The notes beneath the pieces were generated by a model, which worked only from the letters and a program-made list of their open reading frames with translations, had not been told where the DNA came from and did not search any database. Positions 25,750-34,586 of a DNA stretch of 64,000 nt are shown piece by piece. Source of the DNA: Ga0077555 sp963746315 (GTDB lineage Bacteria > Pseudomonadota > Alphaproteobacteria > Rhizobiales > Hyphomicrobiaceae). A program made the position numbers and the translations under genes. The stretch covers positions 620,001-684,000 of the forward strand of contig CAVVAR010000005.1 of NCBI GenBank assembly GCA_963746315.1. Direction: 5' to 3'. Each line of letters starts with the position of its first letter. The stretch's first letter is position 1.

Positions 25750-26046
25750 ATGACGACGCTGCAGGCTTCCTCCCAGAACCAGCTCCGCCAGTACATCGAG
25801 CAGATCGAGCGGCTCGAGGAGGAGAAGAAGGCGCTGGCAGCCGACATTCGCGACAAGTTCCTGGAGGCCAAGGCCGAGGGCTTCGATCCGAAGATCATGA
25901 AGAAGGTGATCTCGCTCAGGAAGAAGCCGAAGGCCGAGCGGACCGAGGAAGAGGCGCTGCTGGAGACCTATCTGCATGCGCTCGGCATGCTGCTCGACAC
26001 GCCTTCGATGCAGATGCCCGACGAGATGATGGATGCCGCGGAATAG
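25750..26046 (+). CDS. gapR: GapR-like nucleoid-associated protein (DUF2312)
   Basis: A 98-residue, all-helical protein. It matches the DUF2312/GapR family: QLRQYIEQIERLEEEKKALAADIRD forms the long dimerising coiled coil, followed by the conserved AEGFDPKIMKKVISLRKK segment. In Caulobacter GapR binds overtwisted, AT-rich DNA ahead of forks and helps type II topoisomerases. It is nearly universal in alphaproteobacteria and supports that placement. The family is solid; the role is transferred from Caulobacter. Confidence 0.92.
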   Translation: MTTLQASSQNQLRQYIEQIERLEEEKKALAADIRDKFLEAKAEGFDPKIMKKVISLRKKPKAERTEEEALLETYLHALGMLLDTPSMQMPDEMMDAAE

Positions 26047-26061
26047 GCGGAACGACGCCCA

Positions 26062-26077
26062 CGGCTGGCTTCAGCCG
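26062..26077 (+). terminator. Short hairpin after gapR
   Basis: CGGCTG-GCTT-CAGCCG is a perfect 6-bp stem 16 bases after the gapR stop. No T-run follows, so termination is only a possibility. Confidence 0.35.
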
Positions 26078-26153
26078 CGGGAATGATCGCCATCCGGGTC
26101 GTGGCCCTCTACACTAAGGCCGGTGATCCGGACCAAGGGGGGGCGAGGCGATC

Positions 26154-27041
26154 ATGGGTGAAGACACGGACGTTGCAGCTCGCGCCCGCGAGCCATTTCG
26201 TATCGTGCAGATCTCCGATACGCATCTGTCGGCGACGCATGCCTATTTCGTCGACAATTTTCGAGTACTGGTCGATGAGGTGGGGGCATTGCGCCCCGAT
26301 CTCGTCGTGCATTCGGGGGATGTTTCGTTCAATGGGCCAGTCGCCGATGGCGATTTGGCTTTCGCGCGCTCCGAAATGGGGCGGATCGCGGCGCCCTGGC
26401 GAATCATTCCTGGAAATCACGATGTCGGCGAGGCGCCACGGCATTCCCGGCTCGAGCAGCCCTTGACGGATGCCCGGCTGGCGGCGTGGAAGCGCGAATT
26501 CGGGCCACTGTGGTGGTTGGAGGACGTTGCGGACTGGAGGCTCGTCGGACTCGACACCTCGCTCTTCGACAGCGGTCGGTCTGAGGAGGTCCAGCAAAAC
26601 GCCTTTCTCGCGGAAGCGCTCGAAACGCGGGGCGGCCGACCGGTGATGGTCTTCATGCATATGCCGCCGTTCGTGGACGAGGCGGAAGATCGTCAACCGA
26701 CGACGTCGAGCATTCCGTTCGAGGGGCGACTCGCTTTTCTGGAGGCCTGCCAGCGGGGCGGCGTTCGCGTCATTGCGTGCGGGCATCTGCATGTTTATCG
26801 GCGTATGATGTGGCGCGACATCGAGATCGTGTGGGCGGCGTGCACCTCGTTCGTCAATATTGCCAGATGGCAGAAGCATTTCGGTGGCTTCGCCCGCTCG
26901 GGCCTCGTCGAATGGACACTCGACGGTCCGCGCGTTTTACATCGGCTGGTCGAGCCGCCCCGGCTTTTCACCCACGATACGGGGCTCTGGTCGGATAAGT
27001 ATGGGACCGTGACCAAGCTACCGCCGCTGCCCGCTCGCTAA
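26154..27041 (+). CDS. Calcineurin-like metallophosphoesterase
   Basis: 295 residues, cytosolic. The full dimetal signature is present in order: DTHL (near 24), GDVSFNG (near 62), GNHD (near 87), the HMPP His and the C-terminal GHLHVYR. The layout is closest to CpdA/Icc-like class III cyclic nucleotide phosphodiesterases, but the substrate cannot be inferred. Its last four bases overlap the end of the convergent DUF4337 gene. Confidence 0.88.
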   Translation: MGEDTDVAARAREPFRIVQISDTHLSATHAYFVDNFRVLVDEVGALRPDLVVHSGDVSFNGPVADGDLAFARSEMGRIAAPWRIIPGNHDVGEAPRHSRLEQPLTDARLAAWKREFGPLWWLEDVADWRLVGLDTSLFDSGRSEEVQQNAFLAEALETRGGRPVMVFMHMPPFVDEAEDRQPTTSSIPFEGRLAFLEACQRGGVRVIACGHLHVYRRMMWRDIEIVWAACTSFVNIARWQKHFGGFARSGLVEWTLDGPRVLHRLVEPPRLFTHDTGLWSDKYGTVTKLPPLPAR

Positions 27042-27628
27042 CCGAGCAGAGGCAGCGCGAGCCAGAGCGTGAAGCCATTGATCATGAGCAGGGTGCCGCC
27101 TGCGGCGAGCACGGCGCTCGCGATCAAAAGCGCGTCGGTGCCAGCGATGAGGGCAACGGATGCCAGCACGATGGCGATCTGCAGCAGGGCCTGGGACAGA
27201 TCGAAATAGGGGTCCTTGCGCAGGGCGACGTCGCGCTCGGCTTCCAGTGCCTTGGCGCGCTGGAACAGCTCGTCCAAGCCTTCGTTGCGCTTCTTGTCGC
27301 TGGTGAAGGCGGCAACCGTGTCGCGATAGGCCTTGATCTTGTCCTGGATCGCGAGGCGGGCCTCGGCCGGCATGGCCGGATTGGCGGCGAGCATCATCTC
27401 GAGCTCGTCGCCCGCGAGCGAGAACGTCGTACGCCGCACGTTCTTCGCCTGGAAGAACGACCACATGTTCGTCACCTCGATATTGGCGCGTGTCGCATCC
27501 TTGGACGCGTTGCCGCCGCCAACGCCACAGATGGCGAGCAAGGTGGCTAGCACACCGACATAGACGCCGATCCATTTGGCGCGGGCGTCTTCAGTGGTCT
27601 TCAGGTCTGCGATGTCACTCATCGACAT
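27038..27628 (-). CDS. DUF4337 family membrane protein
   Basis: 196 residues from ATG 27628 (MSMSDIADLK). One N-terminal membrane helix (IGVYVGVLATLLAICGVGG), a charged helical middle with SFFQAKNVRRTTF, and two C-terminal hydrophobic helices (ALLQIAIVLASVALIAG, LIASAVLAAGGTLLMINGF). This arrangement and the NMWSFFQAKN segment are the DUF4337 pattern. Function unknown. It ends overlapping the metallophosphoesterase stop by four bases on the other strand. Confidence 0.85.
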   Translation of the reverse strand: MSMSDIADLKTTEDARAKWIGVYVGVLATLLAICGVGGGNASKDATRANIEVTNMWSFFQAKNVRRTTFSLAGDELEMMLAANPAMPAEARLAIQDKIKAYRDTVAAFTSDKKRNEGLDELFQRAKALEAERDVALRKDPYFDLSQALLQIAIVLASVALIAGTDALLIASAVLAAGGTLLMINGFTLWLALPLLG

Positions 27629-27775
27629 GACTGTTTCCCCGGGGCAGATGAGGCGCGGATAGTCGGGAAACGGCGAACCGTGGGCATGGCGCAGATTGAC
27701 GCACATCAGAGAGGTAGATGCAGCTGGATCGGCGGCGTGTTAGCGCTTCGCGACAGATTGGCCGGAGGCATGTCG

Positions 27776-28759
27776 ATGCGTGACGCTTATGCTCTCACTC
27801 GCTCCGATCTCGAGGCGGCGGCCGCGATCGTCCATGCGCAGATGCCAGCCACACCGGCCTACGTGTGGCCCCTGCTGGGGGAGCGTGCGGGCTCGGAGGT
27901 TTGGGTCAAGCACGAGAATCACACGCCGACAGGTGCCTTCAAGATTCGCGGCGGCATCGTCTACATGGACGAGCTTGCAAAGAGCGGGGTGCGCGCCAAA
28001 GGCGTGATCACTGCGACCCGCGGCAACCACGGTCAATCAATCGCGCGTGCAGCCAAAGCGGTGGGGCTTTCCTCGACGATCCTGGTTCCGCACGGGAACT
28101 CGGTCGAGAAGAATGCCGCGATGCGCGCGTTCGGCGCGCGGCTGATCGAGCACGGCCGCGATTTCGACGAGGCCAAGGACGAGGCCGCGCGACTCTCGGA
28201 GGTCGAGGGTCTGCATATGGTGCCCTCGTACCACCCGGCGCTGGTCAAGGGCGTGGCGACGTATGCGATCGAGCTGTTCGGCGCCGCGGGCGCGCTCGAT
28301 GCCGTGTATGTTCCGATCGGGATGGGATCGGGCATATCAGGGCTGATCGCGGCACGGGATGCGCTTGGACTCACCACTGAGATCGTCGGCGTCGTCGCCG
28401 AGGCGGCACCGGCCGTCGCGCTATCGTTCGAGGCGGGGCGCGTGGTGGCAACCAACAGCGCGGCCACCTTCGCCGACGGCATGGCCTGCCGCGAGCCGCA
28501 TCCCGATGCGATCGCCGTGATCGCGCGCGGGGCGGCAGATATCGTGCGCGTGAGCGAGGACGAGATTGCGGAGGCGATGCGCCTCCTCTACGAGACGACG
28601 CACAACGTGGCGGAAGGCGCTGGAGCGGCCGCCATGGCGGCGTTACTGAAGGACCGCCGCAGAACTCCCGGGGCAAGGCTCGGTGTGATCCTTTCGGGCG
28701 GCAACGTCGACCGCCCGGTGATGGCACAGGTGCTCGCCGGAGAGACGCCCGCCGTGTAA
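27776..28759 (+). CDS. Threonine ammonia-lyase/serine dehydratase-like PLP enzyme
   Basis: About 327 residues; I start at ATG 27776, seven bases after GGAGG. It is a fold type II PLP enzyme: the Schiff-base Lys is in TGAFKIRGG, the phosphate and cofactor loop in TRGNHGQSIA, and GMGSGISG binds the phosphate of PLP. The C-terminal regulatory ACT domain of biosynthetic IlvA is absent, so it is the short catabolic-type form, releasing ammonia from threonine or another hydroxyamino acid. Related proteins include hydroxyaspartate dehydratases, so the substrate is uncertain. Confidence 0.88.
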   Translation: MRDAYALTRSDLEAAAAIVHAQMPATPAYVWPLLGERAGSEVWVKHENHTPTGAFKIRGGIVYMDELAKSGVRAKGVITATRGNHGQSIARAAKAVGLSSTILVPHGNSVEKNAAMRAFGARLIEHGRDFDEAKDEAARLSEVEGLHMVPSYHPALVKGVATYAIELFGAAGALDAVYVPIGMGSGISGLIAARDALGLTTEIVGVVAEAAPAVALSFEAGRVVATNSAATFADGMACREPHPDAIAVIARGAADIVRVSEDEIAEAMRLLYETTHNVAEGAGAAAMAALLKDRRRTPGARLGVILSGGNVDRPVMAQVLAGETPAV

Positions 28760-28898
28760 GATCGTGGCGGGTACGAGGGCGATGCCACGGTGAACACACC
28801 GGGAATCGTTATGGTCAAAGGGCGCCTGGATTTGCTAGCGTCCGGATCGATGAATCACTCCAGCTGGGCGCTGGTTCAAAGCCCGCGAGGTGCAAGCG

Positions 28899-30719
28899 AT
28901 GTGGAAGCGAGCCGCCGTCAGGGGTAGCCGGTGCGTAACGAGGGCTCTGCTGGCTCTGCCGCTGGTTTGCTTGCTGGGTCATGAACGCGTGGAAGCCCGG
29001 ACAGGCTCCGAGACGCAGGCCGCGAGCTCTCTGCTCGGCAGCTATCTGGCTGGGCGCATCGCACGAGGGCAGCACGACAGTAGTGCCGCCTCGGAGTACT
29101 ACCGGGTCGCGCTGGCTCGTGATCCGGGCAATTTGCCACTCACCGAGCAATCCCTCCTCATGGAGGCGACAGAGGGCCGCTTCGAGCATGCGGTGGAGCT
29201 GGCTCGGCGGCTGATCGAGAACTATCCGGAGCACCGCATGGCGCGGCTGGTGCTGGGGCTGGAAGCGGCGAAAGCGAAGCGCTATGCGGAGGCCGCGCAG
29301 CATTTCGGAGCGCCCGGAAACGGGGTGATGGAGCAGCTGACGCTGGCGCTGGCGCGAGGCTGGATGAAGGTCGCGCAGGGCGATGTCCGGGGCGGCATAG
29401 CCGAAGCGGATACCATCAACCAGGCCGAGTGGGCGCGCTTCTACGTGCGATATCACAAGGCGCTGATGTACGATGTCGCGGCCCAGAGGATGCAGGCGCG
29501 GCATGCCTACGAGCGGATCTTCCGCAGCGATACGAAATCGTTCCGCGTGGCGCTCGCCTACGCCCACCACGCGTCGGCAGGGGGGGACAACAAGCTCGCG
29601 TCCGCCACTCTCGAGGAGCATGCGAAGAAGACGGGCGGCGGCGTGCATCCGGTCGCCAAGGGGCTCGCGCAGCAACTCAAGGACGGGAAGCAGGTCGGCT
29701 TGCTGGTGGAAACGCCCAGTCAGGGACTGGCCGAAATCTTCTACGGGCTCGGCGAGGCGCTGGCGAGCGAGGGCGGCATCAGTGTCGGCGCGGTCTATCT
29801 GCAGATGGCGCTCTATCTCGAGCCGACCTCGCCCTTCGCGCTCGCGGCGCTGGCCAACGTCTATGAGACATCGAAGAACTACGAGGCGGCTATCGCTGCC
29901 TACGACCGCATCCCGGCGGGCACGGCCTTGCAGCAGGCCATCGACATTCGCAAGGCGCAGAACCTGAACTTGCTGGACCGGGTCGACGAGGCCAAGTCCC
30001 TGCTCGAGCAACTGGCTGCGCGCGATCCGTCGGATCCCAAGGCCCTCGATGCGCTTGGCAACATGATGCGTGGACGCAAGCGCCATGAGGAGGCGATTGG
30101 CTACTATTCGAAAGTGATCGCTCTGATCGGCAAGCCGGAAGCCAAGCACTGGCCGTATTTCTATGCGCGCGGCACGAGCTACGAGCGGCTGAAAAAGTGG
30201 CCCCAGGCCGAGGCCGATCTGCAAAAGGCGATGCAACTTTCACCGGACCAATCGCTGGTGCTCAACTACCTCGGATATTCCTGGGTCGACCAGGGCATCC
30301 ATCTGAAGCAGGGGCTCAAGCTGATCGAGCGTGCGGTGCAGCTCAAGCCCGATGACGGGTTCATCGTCGATAGTCTGGGCTGGGCGCACTACCGGCTGGG
30401 CAATTTCAAGCAGGCGGTCAAGTATCTGGAGCGTGCTGTCGAGTTGCGACCCGAGGATCCGACCCTCAACGATCACCTCGGCGATGCCTTCTGGCGCGTA
30501 GGACGGGAGCGCGAGGCGCGTTTTCAATGGCAACAGGCACTGACGCTAAAGCCCGAGCCCGAGGAAGAGGCAAAGATCAAGCAGAAGGTCGAAAAAGGTT
30601 TGCCCACTCTGCCGCAGGCGCGGGCGCAGAAGGCCAAAAAGGCACGGGCCGTGAAATCCCGTGAGCCGCGGAAGCGGGTCGAGACTCGCCTGACACCGCG
30701 CAGACCAAGCCTCCAGTGA
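28899..30719 (+). CDS. Exported tetratricopeptide repeat protein
   Basis: About 606 residues from ATG 28899 after GCGAGG (GTG 28890 is an alternative). A signal peptide (RALLALPLVCLLGHERVEA) is followed by at least nine TPR-like helix pairs; the clearest are ALAALANVYETSKNYEAAIAAYDR-like units from about 320 and LGWAHYRLGNFKQAVKYLERA near 505. The tail is basic (AKKARAVKSREPRKR). Proteins of this type near ispE are common in Rhizobiales and are thought to act in the envelope as scaffolds. Function unknown. It lies 21 bases before ispE, likely the same operon. Confidence 0.85.
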   Translation: MWKRAAVRGSRCVTRALLALPLVCLLGHERVEARTGSETQAASSLLGSYLAGRIARGQHDSSAASEYYRVALARDPGNLPLTEQSLLMEATEGRFEHAVELARRLIENYPEHRMARLVLGLEAAKAKRYAEAAQHFGAPGNGVMEQLTLALARGWMKVAQGDVRGGIAEADTINQAEWARFYVRYHKALMYDVAAQRMQARHAYERIFRSDTKSFRVALAYAHHASAGGDNKLASATLEEHAKKTGGGVHPVAKGLAQQLKDGKQVGLLVETPSQGLAEIFYGLGEALASEGGISVGAVYLQMALYLEPTSPFALAALANVYETSKNYEAAIAAYDRIPAGTALQQAIDIRKAQNLNLLDRVDEAKSLLEQLAARDPSDPKALDALGNMMRGRKRHEEAIGYYSKVIALIGKPEAKHWPYFYARGTSYERLKKWPQAEADLQKAMQLSPDQSLVLNYLGYSWVDQGIHLKQGLKLIERAVQLKPDDGFIVDSLGWAHYRLGNFKQAVKYLERAVELRPEDPTLNDHLGDAFWRVGREREARFQWQQALTLKPEPEEEAKIKQKVEKGLPTLPQARAQKAKKARAVKSREPRKRVETRLTPRRPSLQ

Positions 30720-30740
30720 GGCCGGCGGCGGCGTGATCTC

Positions 30741-31673
30741 ATGGGACGTGAAGGCTCGGCGGTGCAGTCAAAGCCTGGATGCAAGCCCGACTTGTTGATC
30801 GAGCCGGCTCCCGCAAAAATCAATCTGACGCTCATCGTTCACGGGCGGCGACCCGACGGTTACCACGAGCTCGAGAGCCTGGTTGCATTCGCTGGTGCCG
30901 AGGCGGCGGATGTCGTCACGCTCGAGCCGGGGGGTGCATTTCAGCTCGATATCACCGGTCCCGGGGCCTGGGCTCTGACGGACGAGGGCGAACCCGTCAA
31001 CCTGGTGGCGCGCGCCATCACGGCCGCGCTCAGGGTGGCACCGCGTCTGAGGACCGGTACGTTTCGACTGCACAAGACGTTGCCGATCGCCGCCGGGATC
31101 GGCGGCGGATCTGCGGATGCGGCGGCGGCCCTTCGCTTGCTGCGACGCGCCAACGCGGACTTCGCCGACGATATCGACTGGATGGCGATTGCGGCATCTA
31201 TCGGGGCCGATGTCCCAGTCTGCCTCGTCAGTCGCGCATCGATGATGAGCGGGCTCGGGGAGCGGGTCATCGTTCTGCCGGAGATGCCGCAGCTCTGGGC
31301 GGTGCTGGCAAATCCGGGCGTGCCCCTGGCGACAGCCGACGTGTTCCGAGCATTGGGCGCGAGGTCGCTGACAGCCGACGCTGCGGGGCTGGAGCGGTCA
31401 GCTCAGATATGCTTCGAGGATCAGGCCGCCCTCATCGCCTATGTTGCTGATCGCAGGAATGATCTGGAAGTGGCGGCGCGACCCTTGTGTCCCGGCGTGG
31501 CAGAGGTGACGGCGCGGCTTGCCGATCTCGAGGGCTCGCTGGTGGCGCGAATGTCAGGGAGCGGGCCGACGTGCTTTGCGCTGTTTGCTTCGTCCGACGC
31601 TGCCCAGGCGGGAGCTCGGCACCTCGCTGAAGCGCGCCCCAACTGGTGGATCGTCGCGACGACGCTCGGCTGA
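30741..31673 (+). CDS. ispE: 4-diphosphocytidyl-2-C-methyl-D-erythritol kinase
   Basis: Phosphorylates CDP-methylerythritol in the MEP pathway of isoprenoid synthesis. 310 residues, normal size. GHMP kinase motifs are clear: APAKINLTL at the N terminus, the ATP-binding PIAAGIGGGSADAAAALR, and the C-terminal MSGSGPTCFALF. It follows the TPR protein gene by 21 bases. Confidence 0.96.
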   Translation: MGREGSAVQSKPGCKPDLLIEPAPAKINLTLIVHGRRPDGYHELESLVAFAGAEAADVVTLEPGGAFQLDITGPGAWALTDEGEPVNLVARAITAALRVAPRLRTGTFRLHKTLPIAAGIGGGSADAAAALRLLRRANADFADDIDWMAIAASIGADVPVCLVSRASMMSGLGERVIVLPEMPQLWAVLANPGVPLATADVFRALGARSLTADAAGLERSAQICFEDQAALIAYVADRRNDLEVAARPLCPGVAEVTARLADLEGSLVARMSGSGPTCFALFASSDAAQAGARHLAEARPNWWIVATTLG

Positions 31674-31720
31674 GGACGAGAACGGGGCCGAGGACCACAG
31701 AGCGGTCCGTGGTGTGTCCT

Positions 31721-31755
31721 GTCTCCGAGGCGCCCGCGGCAGCGCTCTCGGAGAC
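31721..31755. terminator. Inverted repeat between convergent ispE and MBL genes
   Basis: GTCTCCGAG (31721-31729) and CTCGGAGAC (31747-31755) are perfect 9-bp arms in the 113-base gap between two convergent genes. The position fits a bidirectional terminator; no T-run is evident. Confidence 0.4.
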
Positions 31756-31786
31756 CAACCGTCGATGCCTAGCGGGCGATCCCGAC

Positions 31787-32662
31787 CTAAGCCTCGACGA
31801 ACTTGAAATGCCCTGCCTTATCGCGGGTGATGCGGCCGGCCGACGGCGACGGGAAGTGACCCGTGCAGATCAACGTCGAGGTATCGCAGAAGCGCGAGAA
31901 GAGGCGGTTTCGCGTTTCGCCGGCGATCTTGGAATCCCAATCCGCCATCATTCCGATCTCGGGATAGCGCACCTGGATCGGCGAATGGACCATGTCGCCC
32001 GTGACCAGGGCGTCGTGGCCAACCTTCCCGGCCAGCACGTTGTACTGATCGATGGTGTGGCCAGGGGCCGGCACCAGCTGTACGAGATCGTTGAAGGCGT
32101 AATCGCTCTTGACGATGTCGACGCGGCCAGCCTCGACGACCGGCAAGACGCTGTCGGTGATCCAGGCCGCGGCGTCCGGGTTCTGCTTGTGACGCTGTGT
32201 CCAGAACTCGAGCTCGCGGTCGGAGAAGATGTAGCGGGCCTTGGGAAAGGTCGGAACCCAGCGGCCATTCTCGAGTCGGGTGTTCCAGCCGACGTGATCG
32301 ACGTGGAGGTGGGTGCACATCACGAAATCGATGTCGTTCACGGTGAGACCGGCAGCCGCGAGGCTCTTTTCGTACCGATCGGACTGCATCATGTCCCAGA
32401 ACGGCCGGTGGGGGCGCGGCTTGTGATTGCCGACGCAGGTGTCAACCAGGATCTTGTGATGCGGCGTCTCGATGACATAGCTCTGGATGCAGAGCACCAG
32501 CATGCCGTTGCTGTCGACATAGCGCGGCTGCAGCCAATGGCTGTTCTCGGCCAGCATCTCCTTGGTGAAATTCGGAAAGAAATCGTGAACTGGGAAAAAC
32601 GGGGCCTCCTGCTCGACGATGCGTCGGATCTTGATGTCGCCGAGCTCAATGGCGGTGCTCAT
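31787..32662 (-). CDS. MBL-fold metallo-hydrolase
   Basis: 291 residues from ATG 32662 with AGGGAGA upstream. The metal-binding motif THLHVDHVGWN is complete; further ligands are APGHTIDQ, TGDMVHS and ICTGHFPSPSAGR. The arrangement resembles lactonase-like and other small-molecule MBL hydrolases (AttM/AiiA region), but such enzymes serve many substrates, so none is assigned. The N-terminal extension IRRIVEQEAPFFPVHDFFP is a frequent feature of this subgroup. It lies just downstream of a LysR regulator on the same strand. Confidence 0.88.
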   Translation of the reverse strand: MSTAIELGDIKIRRIVEQEAPFFPVHDFFPNFTKEMLAENSHWLQPRYVDSNGMLVLCIQSYVIETPHHKILVDTCVGNHKPRPHRPFWDMMQSDRYEKSLAAAGLTVNDIDFVMCTHLHVDHVGWNTRLENGRWVPTFPKARYIFSDRELEFWTQRHKQNPDAAAWITDSVLPVVEAGRVDIVKSDYAFNDLVQLVPAPGHTIDQYNVLAGKVGHDALVTGDMVHSPIQVRYPEIGMMADWDSKIAGETRNRLFSRFCDTSTLICTGHFPSPSAGRITRDKAGHFKFVEA

Positions 32663-32774
32663 GGGCCGTCTCCCTGGGTGCGTGCGAAGGGGGCGCGGAC
32701 CGTCCCCACATGACGTCACGATTGCGCCTTCGCGGGTGGTTGTCCAGGCGGCATGCGGCGTCGTGACCGGCGGC

Positions 32775-33668
32775 TCAGTGCTCGCTGGTGTCCCGGGACT
32801 TGATCAATTCGACAAGAGCGTCGAAGCACGCCGTGATGCGTGGGACGTCTTTCAGATCCTCGTGCATGAGAATCCAGACGTCCCGCTTCATCGCCGGTCC
32901 GCCGCGAGATACGCGGACCAGCTCCGGCCAAGGCTCGGCCATCTGCGCCGGCAGGAGTGACAGGCCGAGGCCGAGGCGGGTTGCCTCGATTCGATTGCCG
33001 AGGTGATTTATGCGCACGGCGGTTCGACCTCCGCGGGCGATTGCATCGAGCGCCTGCGCCTCTGGCCATGTGGCAAACTCAGGCGCATAGCCGATGTACT
33101 CGAAGAGCTCGGGCTTCCTGGCATCCACGTAGCTACGCGCTCCGTAAAGATGATAGGCGAGCTCGGCAACCTTGACCCCGATGAGGCCCGAGTCAGAAGT
33201 CGGCTCAGACAGGCGGACAGCAATATCTGCGTCGCTGCGTGCGAGGCTCAAGTTCTGCTGGCTCACCCGCAGATCGAGGTCGAGGTCGGGGAACTGCTGG
33301 CGAATCTCCTTGAGAGCGGGCATGACCAGGTAGATGCCAACAGCCTCAGTCGCCGTTATGCGGACGGCGCCTGCTATATTGGTGTGAAAACCGGAAACGA
33401 AGCGTACGATTGCCTCGGCCCTGTCGGCCATCGGGCTTGCCAGCTCGAGGATTCGCTTGCCGGCCTCGGTCAGCACATAGCGGCCGGATTCGCGCGAGAA
33501 TAGGGGTTGAGCTAGATCCGTCTCGAGATTTGCTATGCGGCGGCTGACCGTGACGTGGGTGACGCCGAGAGCCCGCGCTGTCGCCGACAAGCTGCCGAGG
33601 CGAGCCAGCTCGATCAGGACGCGCAGGTCCTCCCAGTCAATGCTGATTGAACGTCTTTTAACAGGCAT
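32775..33668 (-). CDS. LysR family transcriptional regulator
   Basis: 297 residues. The N-terminal helix-turn-helix is in DLRVLIELARLGSLSATARALGVTHVTVSRRI, with typical spacing, and the rest is an effector-binding domain (AVRITATEAVGIYLVMPAL, DADIAVRLSEP). It precedes the MBL hydrolase gene by about 110 bases on the same strand and is divergent from the MarR-type gene, so either may be its target. LysR proteins usually act on the divergent promoter and their own. Confidence 0.9.
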   Translation of the reverse strand: MPVKRRSISIDWEDLRVLIELARLGSLSATARALGVTHVTVSRRIANLETDLAQPLFSRESGRYVLTEAGKRILELASPMADRAEAIVRFVSGFHTNIAGAVRITATEAVGIYLVMPALKEIRQQFPDLDLDLRVSQQNLSLARSDADIAVRLSEPTSDSGLIGVKVAELAYHLYGARSYVDARKPELFEYIGYAPEFATWPEAQALDAIARGGRTAVRINHLGNRIEATRLGLGLSLLPAQMAEPWPELVRVSRGGPAMKRDVWILMHEDLKDVPRITACFDALVELIKSRDTSEH

Positions 33669-33867
33669 TGTTCGATCTTTATGACTAGCGACGCTCGCTG
33701 ATCACGGGCACGTTACCAACAACGTTGCCGTCTGACTTGCAGTAGTCCAGGACTCGTGTCGAGTCTTCAATTGCTGCAAATATGAGACTAGGTGCTCTCA
33801 GAGTGCCCTCGATGGCTGGCAAATGCGATCTCCGATCATGCGATCGCGCCCACACCAGGAGGCCCCC

Positions 33868-34347
33868 ATGCTTACAAGAACGACGGAGCCCAATTCGATG
33901 ACCGGGGAGCAACCCAAGGCAGCCCTGACTGGTTCGATCACGCATCTTCTGCACCGGGCCTGTCAAGTCGCGGACAGTGTGTTCAACGAGGAAGCCGGCA
34001 AGACCGGTCTCACGACGCGTCAGTTCGCGGTGCTCATTGCCGTGGCAGACAATCGCGACATCAGTCAGACGGGGCTGGTGCAGGTGACGGGTATCGACCG
34101 CTCGACGGTCGCCGAGATCGTCAAGCGCCTGTTGCGGCGGGGCCTGATCAAGCGCAAGCGGACACGGCTCGATGCGCGCGCCTATGCGGTTCGCCTGACC
34201 GATGAAGGCGAGGCGCTCCTGAGTGAGGTTGAGCCGGCGGCGCGGCGCGCCGAAGAGCGTCTGCGGAGCGCATTCAACGGCCACGACGTTCCGGCCCTGA
34301 CCGAGGCGCTGGCGCAACTCGTTGCGGCCTACCCGGCCTCGAAGTGA
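33868..34347 (+). CDS. MarR family transcriptional regulator
   Basis: About 159 residues from ATG 33868, five bases after AGGAGG. Winged-helix marks: LTTRQFAVLIAVADNRDISQTGLVQ, the recognition helix DRSTVAEIVKRLLRRGL, and the wing RTRLDARAYAVRLTDEG. It is divergent from the LysR gene and 239 bases before the SelD fusion. Ligand unknown; local control of either neighbour is possible. Confidence 0.9.
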   Translation: MLTRTTEPNSMTGEQPKAALTGSITHLLHRACQVADSVFNEEAGKTGLTTRQFAVLIAVADNRDISQTGLVQVTGIDRSTVAEIVKRLLRRGLIKRKRTRLDARAYAVRLTDEGEALLSEVEPAARRAEERLRSAFNGHDVPALTEALAQLVAAYPASK

Positions 34348-34586
34348 CGCAATTCCGGGAACCGTGAACCGGCTCAAGCACAGGTGAACGGCTCCCGACC
34401 ACTCCGCCCTTGCCGGGGGCGAGCCACTGGCGTACCCCATGCTGCAGACGTTTGCCGTGATACGCTGAAGTGACGACGACCGCGACAAAACTCACGACGA
34501 TTTCCTGCGTGTGCTGAAATCCTGGTCTCCGCCGCTGCGACGCGCAAGGCACGTCGCGTGCTCTGTCGCCGGAGGCCACTACAGAC

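Noticed and set aside
28815..30236. 473-codon minus-strand ORF antisense to the TPR protein
   Set aside because: Pure shadow frame; the plus-strand protein has clear TPRs and a signal peptide.
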